A stretch of 64,000 bases of DNA from Streptomyces hoynatensis (lineage in GTDB: Bacteria; Actinomycetota; Actinomycetes; Streptomycetales; Streptomycetaceae): NCBI RefSeq assembly GCF_003626535.1, contig NZ_RBAL01000002.1, positions 248,001-312,000 of the forward strand. Reading direction: 5' to 3'. Shown here piece after piece: positions 1 through 8,618 of the stretch (its first letter is position 1; each line of letters begins with the position of its first letter). The translations under genes were made by a program, and so were the position numbers. The notes below the pieces were generated by a model. The model did not search any database. It was not told where the DNA came from and worked only from the letters and a program-made list of their open reading frames with translations.

Positions 1-554
1 ACTGGAGCCCGGGCACCGCCACGGCCACGCTGTACCGGAACGGGACCGAGGCGGGGCGGGCCTCCGGCTCCTCAGCCGACGTCGAGGTGGCGCCCGGCCG
101 GGCGGACTACCGGCTCGACCTGGACACGGAACGGGCCGAGGAGGACTGGCGCTTCGGCACCGCCACCCGGACCTCCTGGTGGTTCTCCTCGGACACCGCC
201 GCCCAGGAGACGCCGCTGCCGCTGCTCCAGCTCGACTACGAGACCGGAACCGACGCCGCCAACACGGTGCACGAAGGCCGCCGGCACACCCTCGGCCTGT
301 CCGTCCGCCACCAGGAGGGACTGCCCGCGCCCCACGGCGTGTCGGTACGGGTGGAGGTGTCCTACGACGACGGCGAGACCTTCGCGGACGCGGTGCGGGT
401 GCGGGAGCGGGGCCGGAACGCGTTCGCCGCCGAGCTCGCCAGGCCCGCCGGGCTGCGCGGTGACGCCTGGGTGACGCTGCGGGTCACCGCCTCGGACGAC
501 CGGGGCAACCGCGTGCGCCAGACCGTGGAACGCGCCTACCTCGACCGCGGCTGA
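1..554 (+). CDS. C-terminal end of a secreted S8-type serine peptidase (5' truncated)
   Basis: The reading frame is open from base 3 of the window to the TGA at 552-554, so the gene begins outside the window and its catalytic part is not visible. The 183 visible residues are beta-rich and hydrophilic. They include YRLDLDTERA, LPLLQLDYETGTDAANTV and VTLRVTASDDRGNRVRQTV, the last resembling an Ig-like or fibronectin-like beta sandwich. From memory, tails of this type end large secreted subtilisin-like (S8) peptidases of Streptomyces, which is the basis of the call. No Asp/His/Ser triad can be checked. It could instead be the tail of another large secreted enzyme. Confidence 0.6.
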   Translation, partial: WSPGTATATLYRNGTEAGRASGSSADVEVAPGRADYRLDLDTERAEEDWRFGTATRTSWWFSSDTAAQETPLPLLQLDYETGTDAANTVHEGRRHTLGLSVRHQEGLPAPHGVSVRVEVSYDDGETFADAVRVRERGRNAFAAELARPAGLRGDAWVTLRVTASDDRGNRVRQTVERAYLDRG

Positions 555-696
555 GGCCCGGGGTGGCGGGACCCGCCGGGCCCCGCCACCCCGCGGCCCC
601 GCCACCCCGCCGCCCCGCGCCGCGGGCCCCCGTGGCCGCGGCCCCGGGGCGGGCGCGGCCGGGGGCGGGGTACGGCCCCGGTCCCGGCGCGGGCGT

Positions 697-1551
697 TCAG
701 GCGAAGGCGATCGCCTCACCCGTCGCCAGCGCCGCCGTCGCGTCCAGCTCGGCGGCCAGGGCGCCGAGCTTCGCGCGGACCCCGCCCACCGCGTCGTCGC
801 CCAGCACCAGCCGCAGCGGCGGGTTCGGCATGCCGAGGACGGTGAGCAGCGCCCTGGCCGCCTTGTCCGGGTCGCCAGGCTGCTTGCCCCGCACGTCGTG
901 GAAGCGGCCGCGCAGCGCCCCCACCGTCTCCCGGTACTCGGGCAGCGGCTCAGGGGTGCGCGTGGTGCCGACGAACTCGGTGTGGAACGAGCCGGGTTCG
1001 ACGAGCAGCACCCGGACGCCGAGCGGCGCGAGCTCGGCCGCGAGCGCCTCGCTCGCCTGCTCAAGCGCGCCCTTGGCCGCGCTGTAGGCGCTGGTCCCGG
1101 CGAAGGCCACCAGGCCGCCCAGGCTGCTGACCTGCACCACCGTGCCGGAGCGCCGCGCCCGCAGCTGCGGCAGCACCAGCCTCGTCAGCCGCGCCGGCCC
1201 GAAGAACATCACCTCCATCAGCCGCCGCAGCTCCTCCTCCGCCGTCTCCTCGAAGGAGCAGACCAGGCCGCTGCCGGCGTTGTTGACCAGCACGTCGATC
1301 CCGCCGAACGCCTCCTGCGCCGCCGCCACGGCCGCCGCGCAGCGCGCGGGCTCGGTCACGTCGAGCCGCACCACCCGCAGCCGTTCCGGGTGTTCGGCGG
1401 CCAGCTCCGCCATGGTCTCCGGGCGGCGCGCCCCGGCCACCACGGCGTCGCCCGCGTCCAGCGCCGCCCGGGTGAAGGCGGCCCCGAGGCCGCTGTTGGC
1501 CCCGGTGATCAGCCAGCGGCGCGGCGTGGCGGGCGGCTTTCCTGCGGTCAT
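697..1551 (-). CDS. SDR-family NAD(P)-dependent oxidoreductase
   Basis: A classical short-chain dehydrogenase of 284 residues. Near the N-terminus it has the cofactor motif TGANSGLG (residues 16-23), then LVNNAGSG, the catalytic serine region VQVSSLGG and the active-site YSAAK. It should oxidise or reduce a small carbonyl or alcohol with NAD(P)(H) in the cytoplasm; the substrate cannot be told. The ATG at 1551 is chosen because GAGGAG lies five bases upstream; a GTG at 1557 would overlap that ribosome site. It is transcribed away from the LuxR-type gene at 1717, and the 165-base space between them must hold both promoters, so the regulator may control it. Confidence 0.9.
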   Translation of the reverse strand: MTAGKPPATPRRWLITGANSGLGAAFTRAALDAGDAVVAGARRPETMAELAAEHPERLRVVRLDVTEPARCAAAVAAAQEAFGGIDVLVNNAGSGLVCSFEETAEEELRRLMEVMFFGPARLTRLVLPQLRARRSGTVVQVSSLGGLVAFAGTSAYSAAKGALEQASEALAAELAPLGVRVLLVEPGSFHTEFVGTTRTPEPLPEYRETVGALRGRFHDVRGKQPGDPDKAARALLTVLGMPNPPLRLVLGDDAVGGVRAKLGALAAELDATAALATGEAIAFA

Positions 1552-1680
1552 GGGCACTCCTCGGATCGGCGGGCGTAGGCGACTGCCACCGCCGACGATG
1601 CCGCCGGGACCCCCGCCCCGGCCATGGCCCGAAGGTGGAACGCCGCGAGACGGGGCGGCACCCGCCGCCTCCGGCGCGCC

Positions 1681-1710
1681 TTGTGCCCGCCGCGGCGGGC
1701 GGCTTATAAC
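1681..1710 (+). promoter_or_regulatory. Candidate promoter for a leaderless regulator mRNA
   Basis: TTGTGC (1681-1686) and TATAAC (1705-1710) are spaced by 18 bases and match a housekeeping -35/-10 pair. The GTG start of the LuxR-type gene lies six bases beyond the -10 box, at the expected transcription start, which suggests a leaderless transcript. Confidence 0.45.
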
Positions 1711-1716
1711 GGCGGG

Positions 1717-2538
1717 GTGGCTGCCGCATCACCTCCCGGGAAGCACCGCCCCGCCCCCGCGGCCCGAGCGCCCCGGCGGCTGCCGGAGGGCCCGCTGGCG
1801 CCCGGGGACTACCGCCGCCTCTTCCTCCTCATCGAGTCCGTCGACCAGGCCCCCGACCTCTGCGCCTTCCTCAGCGGCCTGCACGCGGCCCTGCGGGACT
1901 GGTTCGGCTATCCCGCCCTGGCCGTCGGGCACGGCAGGACCCTCGCCGAGGCGCTGCCCGCCGGGCACGGCGGCCACGGCGACCACTCGCGGGCGTTCCT
2001 CGCCCGGTACGCCGAACGCTGGGCCGCCGCCACCGACCCGTTCCGCGGCGCCGCCGCGAGGCGCCTGCTGGCCCAGCGGCGCGTCGTGACGCTCCGGGAG
2101 CTCTGCCCGGGCCGGGACCGGGCACGGCACGACTACGTGCAACGCTTCCTCGCCCCGCACGGCGTCGCCGACCGGGTCGGCATGGTGGTCGAGGGCGGCA
2201 GCGAGGGCGTGGTCTTCGCGGGCGCCGCCGTCGCGGGCCCTGGGCCCGTCCCCGCGCGCGACCTGGCCGCCCTGCGGGCGCTCAGCCGCCACCTCGCGCC
2301 CCACGTGGCCGGCCAGCTGGCCAGGCACCGGGCCGCCGCCTCGGCCGCCGACGGGTTCGGCCTCACGCCGCGCGAGCGCGAGGTGGCCGCGCTCGTGGTG
2401 CAGGGGCTGACCAACGAGCAGGTGGCCCGCCGCCTGTTCATCGGCGTCGGCACGGTGAAGAAGCACCTGACCCGCGTCCTGGCCAAGACCCACACCACCA
2501 CGCGCACCCAGCTCGCCATCCGCTGGCGCGAGCGGTAG
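1717..2538 (+). CDS. LuxR-family transcriptional regulator
   Basis: A 273-residue regulator ending in a LuxR-type DNA-binding domain of about 60 residues: LTPREREVAALVVQGLTNEQ, then VARRLFIGVGTVKKHLTRVL. The N-terminal part has no recognisable receiver or PAS motif and probably senses an unknown ligand. The GTG at 1717 is preferred to an ATG at 1624 because a good -10 box (1705-1710) would put the transcription start on this GTG; no Shine-Dalgarno sequence is present for either. The gene is divergent from the SDR at 697-1551. It converges on the sugar kinase with only 32 bases between the stops. Confidence 0.85.
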   Translation: MAAASPPGKHRPAPAARAPRRLPEGPLAPGDYRRLFLLIESVDQAPDLCAFLSGLHAALRDWFGYPALAVGHGRTLAEALPAGHGGHGDHSRAFLARYAERWAAATDPFRGAAARRLLAQRRVVTLRELCPGRDRARHDYVQRFLAPHGVADRVGMVVEGGSEGVVFAGAAVAGPGPVPARDLAALRALSRHLAPHVAGQLARHRAAASAADGFGLTPREREVAALVVQGLTNEQVARRLFIGVGTVKKHLTRVLAKTHTTTRTQLAIRWRER

Positions 2539-2570
2539 GGGGCGCGAACGCCGCGGCGCGGGCGCGGAGT

Positions 2571-4061
2571 TCAGCCCTCGGCCGGGGCGGCCTCCGCCGC
2601 CTCGGTCCCCGCCGCCTCGGTCCCCGCCGCCTCGCCCGGCTTGCCGAAGGCGTGCGGGTGCGTCTCCTCCCGCACCGCCTCGAACTGCTTGCGCACGGCC
2701 GAGCCCACCGCCAGGTCCTCCTCGCCGGGCTCGTGCGTCAGCCCGCGCGCCGAGGGCCACGGCGGCGGCTCCTCGGCCGTGAGCGAGCCGTCCGCCACGC
2801 CCTGCGCCCAGGCGGCCTGGCGCGCCGCGCCCAGCGCCGTGTAGTCGGCCGGCTCGGGGACCACCACCGTCGCGCCGAACAGCGCGGGCGCCAGCTCCCG
2901 CACCGCGGGCAGCTCGGCCGCCGCGCCCAGCAGGAAGACCCGCTCGATCCGCACCCCGCGCCCGCGCAGCACCCCGGCGGCGTCCGCGAGGCCGCACAGC
3001 ATGCCCTCGAAGGCCGCCCGCGCCAGGTGCTCGGGCTTCATGCTCTCCCGCCGCAGCCCGCTCAGGGTGCCCGCGGTGTGCGGCAACTCCGGCGTGCGCT
3101 CGCCCGCCAGGTAGGGCAGCAGGACCAGGCCGTGCGCGCCCGGGGTCGAGCTCAGGGCCAGCTCGGAGAGCCCGGCCAGGTCGCGGCCGAGCAACTCCGC
3201 GGCGCCGCGCAGCACCCGGGTCGCGTTCAGGGTCCGCACCACCGGCAGGTGGCGGCCGGTGGCGTCGGCGTAGGAGGTGATGGTGCCCGAGGGGTCGGTC
3301 AGGGCCTCGTCGTGCACCGCGCAGACCGAGCCGGAGGCGCCGAGCGAGACCACCGCGTCGCCGGGACCGAGCCCGAGGCCCAGGGCGGCGGCCATCGTCA
3401 CGCCGGTCCCCGCCGAGATCAGCAGCCCCTCAGGGGTGCGCCCCGCGGCCTCGGCCGGGCCCAGCACCTCGGGCAGCGTCGCCGGGTGGCCGAGCGCCAG
3501 CTCCGCCAGCTCGTAGCGCCAGGACTCGGCCACGGCCGACCAGTAGCCGGTCGCCGAGGCGGCGCCCCGGTCCGTCGTCCAGCGCGGCGGCCGGCCGAGC
3601 AGCTGCCACACGAGCCAGTCCTGGGGCTGCAGTACGGTCGTCGCCCGCCTGGCCGCCTCGGGCTCCTCTCTGGCCAGCCGCCGCAGCTGCGTCACCGGAT
3701 GCCCCGCCTCAGGCACCGAGCCGACGGCCTCGGCCCAGGCCGCCCGCCCGCCCAGCGCCTCCACCAGGCCGAGCGCGGCGGAACGGGCCCGGTCGTCCGC
3801 CTCGCACAGGGCAGGCCGCACCGGCTGGCTGTCCGCGTCGAGGGCCACCACGCCCTGCTGCGCCGCCACCCCGATCGCGGTGACCTCCTCCAGCAGCCCG
3901 CCGCCGGCCGCCTCGCCGAGCGAGAGCAGCCAGCTCTCCGGGGTCGCCTCGCCGGCCGGATGGTCGGCGTGGGCCTGCCTGATGACCTGTCCCGTCTCCG
4001 CGTCGCAGACGACAAGGCGGGAGTAGGCGGACGAGCTGTCTAGACCGGCGACAATTCCCAT
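2571..4061 (-). CDS. xylB: FGGY-family carbohydrate kinase, xylulokinase-like
   Basis: A 496-residue sugar kinase with the two actin-like ATPase domains of the FGGY family. The N-terminal phosphate-binding segment is GIVAGLDSSSAYSRLVVCDA. The middle carries GDAVVSLGASGSVCAVHD, and the C-terminal ATP-binding part includes FLLGAAAELPAVRELAPALF and ADYTALGAARQAAW. Length and organisation match xylulokinase, which phosphorylates D-xylulose for the pentose phosphate pathway, but related ketose or polyol kinases share these features. The frame is open 85 codons upstream of ATG 4061, but that part is low-complexity and the FGGY homology starts at this ATG. No xylose isomerase or sugar transporter is next to it, so the exact substrate is uncertain. 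Confidence 0.85.
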   Translation of the reverse strand: MGIVAGLDSSSAYSRLVVCDAETGQVIRQAHADHPAGEATPESWLLSLGEAAGGGLLEEVTAIGVAAQQGVVALDADSQPVRPALCEADDRARSAALGLVEALGGRAAWAEAVGSVPEAGHPVTQLRRLAREEPEAARRATTVLQPQDWLVWQLLGRPPRWTTDRGAASATGYWSAVAESWRYELAELALGHPATLPEVLGPAEAAGRTPEGLLISAGTGVTMAAALGLGLGPGDAVVSLGASGSVCAVHDEALTDPSGTITSYADATGRHLPVVRTLNATRVLRGAAELLGRDLAGLSELALSSTPGAHGLVLLPYLAGERTPELPHTAGTLSGLRRESMKPEHLARAAFEGMLCGLADAAGVLRGRGVRIERVFLLGAAAELPAVRELAPALFGATVVVPEPADYTALGAARQAAWAQGVADGSLTAEEPPPWPSARGLTHEPGEEDLAVGSAVRKQFEAVREETHPHAFGKPGEAAGTEAAGTEAAEAAPAEG

Positions 4062-4335
4062 GACGTCAGATGATGCCTCATTCGGCGGACATACATTCCG
4101 ACGAGCGGCCGAGACCCCGCCCGGCGCGCCGCCGCCGGTCACCCACGATCCCGCTCGCTCCCGTCCGGACCCGAAGGAGCCCCAAAGGGCGCCTCTTCGG
4201 TCCGGCCCTTTCGGCGCCGGGACGTCGGAACGGCCCGCGCCCGGCCCCCCGCCGGGGAAGCCGGGCGCGGGCCTCACGCTCCAGGCGCGCCGCCGGCCCG
4301 GGGGCGCCTTCGGCACGCCCCGGAAGCCGGGCGCC

Positions 4336-5559
4336 TCAGACGCCGCTCTCCGCGGCGTGCGGCTCGGCGACCACCGCGGCGGCCGCCGTCTGGGGCCGCC
4401 GGTTCTCGCGGCGCTCGCGCACCCACCGCACCACGGGCTCGGTCCACCGGGTGGCGAACGGGCCCACGACGACGAGGATCAGCACGTACGCCGTCGCCAC
4501 CGGCGCGATCCGCGGCTCGGTCGCCGCGGCCAGGCCGGCGATGACGATGGAGAACTCGCCGCGCGCCACCAGCGCCCCGCCCGCCCGGAACCGCCCACGC
4601 GGCCCGATCCCGGCCCGCCGTGCCGCGTACCAGCCCGTGGTGATCTTGGTGAGCGCGGTGACCAGGGCGAGCAGCAGCGCGGGCAGCAGCACCGGCGGTA
4701 TCTCGCTCGGGTCGGTGGACAGCCCGAAGAAGACGAAGAACACGGCGGCGAACAGGTCGCGCAGCGGCGTGAACAGCCGGCGCGTGTGGTGCGCCACCTC
4801 GCCGGACAGCGCGATGCCCACCAGGAACGCGCCGACCGCGGCCGACACCTGGAGCCGCTGGGCGACCCCGGCCACCAGCAGCGTCAGCCCGAGGACGACG
4901 AGCAGCAGCATCTCCGGGTTGTCCGAGGAGACCGCCTTGCTGATCACCCGGCCGTGGCGCAGCGCCACGTACAGCGCGACGCCGGCGGTGCCCAGGGCGA
5001 TGGCCAGGGTGAGGCTGCCGCTGGCCAGGCCGACCCCCGCGAGCACCGTGGAGAGCACCGGCAGGTAGACCGCCATCGTCAGGTCCTCGATCACCAGCAC
5101 GCCGAGGATGACCGGGGTCTCGCGGTTGCCCAGCCGGTTGAGCTCCGTGAGGATCTTCGCGATGACGCCCGAGGAGGAGATGTAGGTGACGCCGGCGAGC
5201 GCGAGGGCCCCCACCGGGCCCCAGCCGAGCAGCAGCGCCGCCACCGCGCCCGGCGTCGCGTTCAGCACGAGGTCGACGATCCCGGAGGGGTACTGCGTCC
5301 TGAGCGAGTCCACCAGCTCGTTCGCCGTGTACTCAAGGCCGAGCATCAGCAGCAGGAGGATGACGCCGATCTCGGCGCCGACCTCGATGAAGTCCTCGGT
5401 GGTGGAGAGCGGCACCAGGCCGCCCTGCCCGAAGGCGAGGCCGATCAGCAGGTAGAGGGGGATGGGCGAGAGTCCGAGGCGGCCGGCGAGCCGCCCGACG
5501 AGGCCGAGGCCGAAGACGATGGTGCCGAGCTCGATCAGCATGGTGGTCGTGTCGTGCAT
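4336..5559 (-). CDS. Cation:proton antiporter (CPA2, KhtU/KefB-like)
   Basis: A 407-residue inner-membrane protein made of about eleven or twelve hydrophobic helices from the first residues onward (LIELGTIVFGLGLVG, LYLLIGLAFGQGGLV, VILLLLMLGLEYTANEL), typical of the monovalent cation:proton antiporter-2 family. It should exchange K+ or another monovalent cation for protons. Unlike KefB/KefC it lacks a C-terminal nucleotide-binding domain. It starts two bases after the stop of the RCK_C protein at 5562-6041, the arrangement of the KhtT/KhtU (YhaT/YhaU) K+ efflux system, so the two proteins very likely act as one complex. The C-terminus is a short charged tail. Confidence 0.9.
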   Translation of the reverse strand: MHDTTTMLIELGTIVFGLGLVGRLAGRLGLSPIPLYLLIGLAFGQGGLVPLSTTEDFIEVGAEIGVILLLLMLGLEYTANELVDSLRTQYPSGIVDLVLNATPGAVAALLLGWGPVGALALAGVTYISSSGVIAKILTELNRLGNRETPVILGVLVIEDLTMAVYLPVLSTVLAGVGLASGSLTLAIALGTAGVALYVALRHGRVISKAVSSDNPEMLLLVVLGLTLLVAGVAQRLQVSAAVGAFLVGIALSGEVAHHTRRLFTPLRDLFAAVFFVFFGLSTDPSEIPPVLLPALLLALVTALTKITTGWYAARRAGIGPRGRFRAGGALVARGEFSIVIAGLAAATEPRIAPVATAYVLILVVVGPFATRWTEPVVRWVRERRENRRPQTAAAAVVAEPHAAESGV

Positions 5560-5561
5560 CT

Positions 5562-6041
5562 TTATCCCCCGGCGATGATGTCGGCCAGGTCGTCGACGCC
5601 CTCCCGGGTGCCGACCACCAGCAGCGTGTCACCTGCCTCAAGGCGGTAGTCGGGCGAGGGCGAAGGGTGCGCTCCCGTCCTGCGGAGCACGGCCACGATG
5701 GAGACGCCGGTCCTGGTCCTGGCCCGGGTGTCGCCGAGCGGCCGGCTTCGGTAGGGGGAGTCGGGTTCTATGGGGATGCGCTCGGTGACCAGGTCGAGGC
5801 CGAGCTCGTCGCCCGGCAGCACGGGGTCGGCGTTCTGCCGCATGAGCACGGAGGCCAGGCGCTCGGCCTCCTCCGCGTCCAGGGGGACGGTCCCCTGGCA
5901 GGCGTCGGGATCCTTCGGATCGTAGAAGCTGATGAAACGACGGCCGTCCTCGTGGGCCACCACGGAGATGTGCCGTCCGTCCCGGGTGGCGATGTCGTAC
6001 TGGGTGCCGACGCCCGGCAGCGGAGTGCGCCGCGTCACCAT
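5562..6041 (-). CDS. Cation:proton antiporter regulatory subunit (KhtT-like, RCK_C domain)
   Basis: A 159-residue soluble protein. Its C-terminal half is an RCK_C/TrkA_C domain (about residues 85-158: GVSIVAVLRRTGAHPSPSP, YRLEAGDTLLVVGTREGVDD), which in KhtT-type proteins binds a ligand and gates the partner antiporter. The N-terminal half (VTRRTPLPGVGTQYDIATRD) is the usual KhtT-like beta domain. The start at 6041 is set by AAGGAGG eight bases upstream. Its TAA and the ATG of the antiporter are two bases apart, so the two are translated from one mRNA. It precedes its channel-like partner, as in Bacillus khtTU. Confidence 0.88.
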   Translation of the reverse strand: MVTRRTPLPGVGTQYDIATRDGRHISVVAHEDGRRFISFYDPKDPDACQGTVPLDAEEAERLASVLMRQNADPVLPGDELGLDLVTERIPIEPDSPYRSRPLGDTRARTRTGVSIVAVLRRTGAHPSPSPDYRLEAGDTLLVVGTREGVDDLADIIAGG

Positions 6042-6618
6042 CTGATCTGCCTCCTTAGGTACGGTTTCCACAACCCTTGCGCCCCTCGCCCGCCCGGCCA
6101 CGATCGATCCCTCCCCGGCCGCCGGACCTCACCCCGGCCCGCGGCGGGCGGGCGAAATCCCCCGCACGCCGCCCGGCCGGCACCACGCGCCCTCGCGCAT
6201 CGCAGGAGCAACGGCCCTCGACGCCACCGCGCGCAGGCGCCGCGGCCGGCCGCGCTCGCCCCGCTCCCCGGCCGCGGACCGGTCGGGTGGTGCGGTTCCG
6301 ACAACCCTAACCCGGCCGTAAATAGAACGTAAAGAACTTTCCTGATCGGCAAGATCGCTTCGGCCGGTTCCCCGCCCCCGCCCGGCCGGGCGCGAAGCCC
6401 CGGAGCACGCACCAGAAAACGCCCCGGGGGAACGCCCCACCCAGGGGGAACGCCCGCAGGCGCCGGAGTCCATCCCGGCGCACGAGCCCCCGGACGCACC
6501 GGACCACGGCCACCCCGGAGAACCCGCCGCCGCGGGGGAAACCCCGGGGCCCTTGGGGTACCCGGGATGCCGGAACAGAGTGCGACAGGCCCGCGGAGGG
6601 CCGGGAAGGGAGCCGGGA
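6042..6618. other. Intergenic region between divergent operons
   Basis: No gene is seen in these 577 bases. An AT-rich patch at about 6300-6360, in an otherwise very GC-rich stretch, is the likeliest place for promoters. If the antiporter operon starts there, its leader is about 260 bases long. I looked for a c-di-AMP riboswitch, often found before K+ transport genes, and found no convincing motif. Confidence 0.4.
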
Positions 6619-7548
6619 ATGCCACGCGCGGTGAGGTTCGAGGAGTACGGGGAGAGCGACGTGCTGCAGGTGGCGGACGTGGAGCCGCCCGTCCCCGGGC
6701 CGGGACAGGTGGTGGTCCGGGTGAAGGCGGCCGGGATCAACCCGGGCGAGGCCGCCATCAGGCGCGGGGCGCTGCACGAGATGTGGCCGGCGACCTTCCC
6801 CTCGGGGCAGGGCAGCGACCTGGCCGGCCTGGTCGCCGAGGTCGGCCCCGGCGTGGGCGGGATCGAGCCGGGCGACGAGGTGATCGGCTTCACCGACGAG
6901 CGCGCCAGCCAGGCGGAACTGGTCGCCGTCGACGCCGGCAACCTGGCCAGGCGCCCGCCCGGAGTGCCCTGGGAGGCGGCCGGCGGCCTGTTCGTCGCGG
7001 GCACCACCGCCTACGCCGCGGTGCGCGCCGTCGGCGCGGGCGTCGGGGACACGGTGGTGGTCTCCGGGGCGGCCGGCGGGGTCGGCTCGGTGGCGGCCCA
7101 GCTCGCGCGGAACCGGGGCGCCACGGTCATCGGCCTGGCGAGCCCGCCGCACCACGACTGGCTGGCCGAGCACGGCATCGTGCCCGTCGCCTACGGCCCC
7201 GGCGTCGCGGAGCGCATCACGGCCGCGGCCGGCGGCCCGCCGGACGCGTTCATCGACACCTACGGCGGCGAGGGCGACGGCTACGTGGGCCTCGCCGTGG
7301 AGCTGGGGGTCGCCCCCGAGCGCATCGACACGATCATCGACTTCGGCGCGGCCAAGCGGTACGGGGCCAAGACGGACGGCAACAGCGCCGCGGCCGGCGC
7401 CGACGTCCTCGCCGAACTCGCCGCCATGATCGACGCGGGAGACCTGGAGATCCCGGTCAGCGAGACCTACCCCCTGGAGGAGGTCAGGGCCGCCTACGAG
7501 GCCCTGGAACGCCGGCACACCCTCGGCAAGATCGTGCTGATGCCCTGA
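6619..7548 (+). CDS. NADP-dependent medium-chain oxidoreductase (quinone oxidoreductase-like)
   Basis: A 309-residue zinc-independent MDR enzyme. The N-terminal GroES-like domain contains VKAAGINPGEAAIRRG and GSDLAGLVAEVGPGV. The Rossmann domain carries VSGAAGGVGSVAAQLARNRG, with the AxxGxxG pattern for NADPH. The C-terminal segment LEEVRAAYEALERRHTLGKI is typical of the quinone oxidoreductase/QOR branch. The structural zinc cysteines of alcohol dehydrogenases are absent. It probably reduces quinones or activated alkenes with NADPH. ATG 6619 is chosen because GGAAGGGAG lies just upstream; the open frame continues upstream but without family similarity. Confidence 0.88.
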   Translation: MPRAVRFEEYGESDVLQVADVEPPVPGPGQVVVRVKAAGINPGEAAIRRGALHEMWPATFPSGQGSDLAGLVAEVGPGVGGIEPGDEVIGFTDERASQAELVAVDAGNLARRPPGVPWEAAGGLFVAGTTAYAAVRAVGAGVGDTVVVSGAAGGVGSVAAQLARNRGATVIGLASPPHHDWLAEHGIVPVAYGPGVAERITAAAGGPPDAFIDTYGGEGDGYVGLAVELGVAPERIDTIIDFGAAKRYGAKTDGNSAAAGADVLAELAAMIDAGDLEIPVSETYPLEEVRAAYEALERRHTLGKIVLMP

Positions 7549-7640
7549 TGCCCTGATGCCCTTGCCGACCTGAGGGCCCGCCGGCGCCCCCGGGCCGCCC
7601 GGCCCGCGCCCGGCGGGCTCCCGGGCGCGGGCCCGCGCCG

Positions 7641-8483
7641 CTACCCGGCGAAGGCGGGCTGCGGAAGGCCCACCCCCGCGTCCGGCACCACCAGCACGGA
7701 GCCCGCCAGCGGCTCCCGCTCCGCGTCCACGCCGACCCGCGCCGTCGTGACGTAGAGGTCCCGCAGCCCCGCGCCCCCGAAGGCGCAGGCCGTGGGCCGG
7801 GACACGGGCAGCTCCAGGGTCCGGTCCAGCCTGCCCTCCGGGGTGTAGCGCCGCACGGCGCCCCCGTCCCAGAACGCCGCCCACACGCAGCCGTCCGCGT
7901 CCACCGTCAGGCCGTCAGGGGAGCCGGGCACGCCGGAGGCGTCCACCAGCGGCCTGCGGTCGCGCACCCCGCCGTCCCCGTCCACCGTGAACACGTCGAT
8001 GCGCCGGGTCGGGGTGTCGATGTAGTACATCAGCGCGCCGTCCGGGCTCCACCCCAGGCCGTTGCTGACCGTCGCGTCCGGCAGCACGGTCACCGCGGCG
8101 CCGTCCCCGGTGACCCGGCTGAGCGTGCCCCCGCCCGGGGCCTCGTCGTACCGCATCGTGCCCGCCCACAGCGCGCCGTCGGGCGCCACCGCCGCGTCGT
8201 TGCCGCGGCGCCCCGGCACCGGCTGGTGCAGCAGCCAGCGGAACGCGCCCTCCTCGTCGTAGAGGCCGACGCCGTCCCTGAGGTTGACCACGAGGCCGCC
8301 GCCCGCCCGTGGCTTGGCCGCCCCGACGTGCTGCTCGGCGACCAGCACGGTCTGCCGCCCGCTCGCCGGATCGAAGCCGTGGACGCGGGCCCCCAGGATG
8401 TCCACCCAGATCAGCCGTTCGGCCGCCGGGTCCCAGGTCGGCCCCTCGCCGAGCTCGGCGCTCGCCTTCACCGCGATGTCCAT
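7641..8483 (-). CDS. SMP-30/gluconolactonase/LRE-family protein
   Basis: A 280-residue six-bladed propeller enzyme of the SMP-30/gluconolactonase family, which hydrolyses sugar lactones using one divalent metal. Visible family segments are LGEGPTWDPAAERLIWVDIL near the N-terminus (its Glu13 is a metal ligand by family knowledge), SNGLGWSPDGALMYYIDT in the middle and GSPDGLTVDADGCVWAAFWD further on. ATG 8483 is preferred to GTG 8492 because GGGGAAGG is eight bases before the ATG. It is followed upstream by the IclR regulator in the same orientation, a common pairing in sugar-acid catabolism, so it is likely to be controlled by that regulator. Confidence 0.88.
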   Translation of the reverse strand: MDIAVKASAELGEGPTWDPAAERLIWVDILGARVHGFDPASGRQTVLVAEQHVGAAKPRAGGGLVVNLRDGVGLYDEEGAFRWLLHQPVPGRRGNDAAVAPDGALWAGTMRYDEAPGGGTLSRVTGDGAAVTVLPDATVSNGLGWSPDGALMYYIDTPTRRIDVFTVDGDGGVRDRRPLVDASGVPGSPDGLTVDADGCVWAAFWDGGAVRRYTPEGRLDRTLELPVSRPTACAFGGAGLRDLYVTTARVGVDAEREPLAGSVLVVPDAGVGLPQPAFAG

Positions 8484-8618
8484 CCTCGTCACCTTCCCCG
8501 GCGGCCCGCCGCGCCCCCTGTGCGGCGACGTGCGCCGCGGCCCGGCGCCGGGGGCGGCGCCGCCGTGTGGTTCTGTCCCGGGCCGTGCTCTGCGTTGCCG
8601 GTCCTGCGCGCGCCCGCC

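Noticed and set aside
6042-6618. c-di-AMP (ydaO) riboswitch before the antiporter operon
   Set aside because: Expected from function, but I could not find its conserved motifs on the minus strand.
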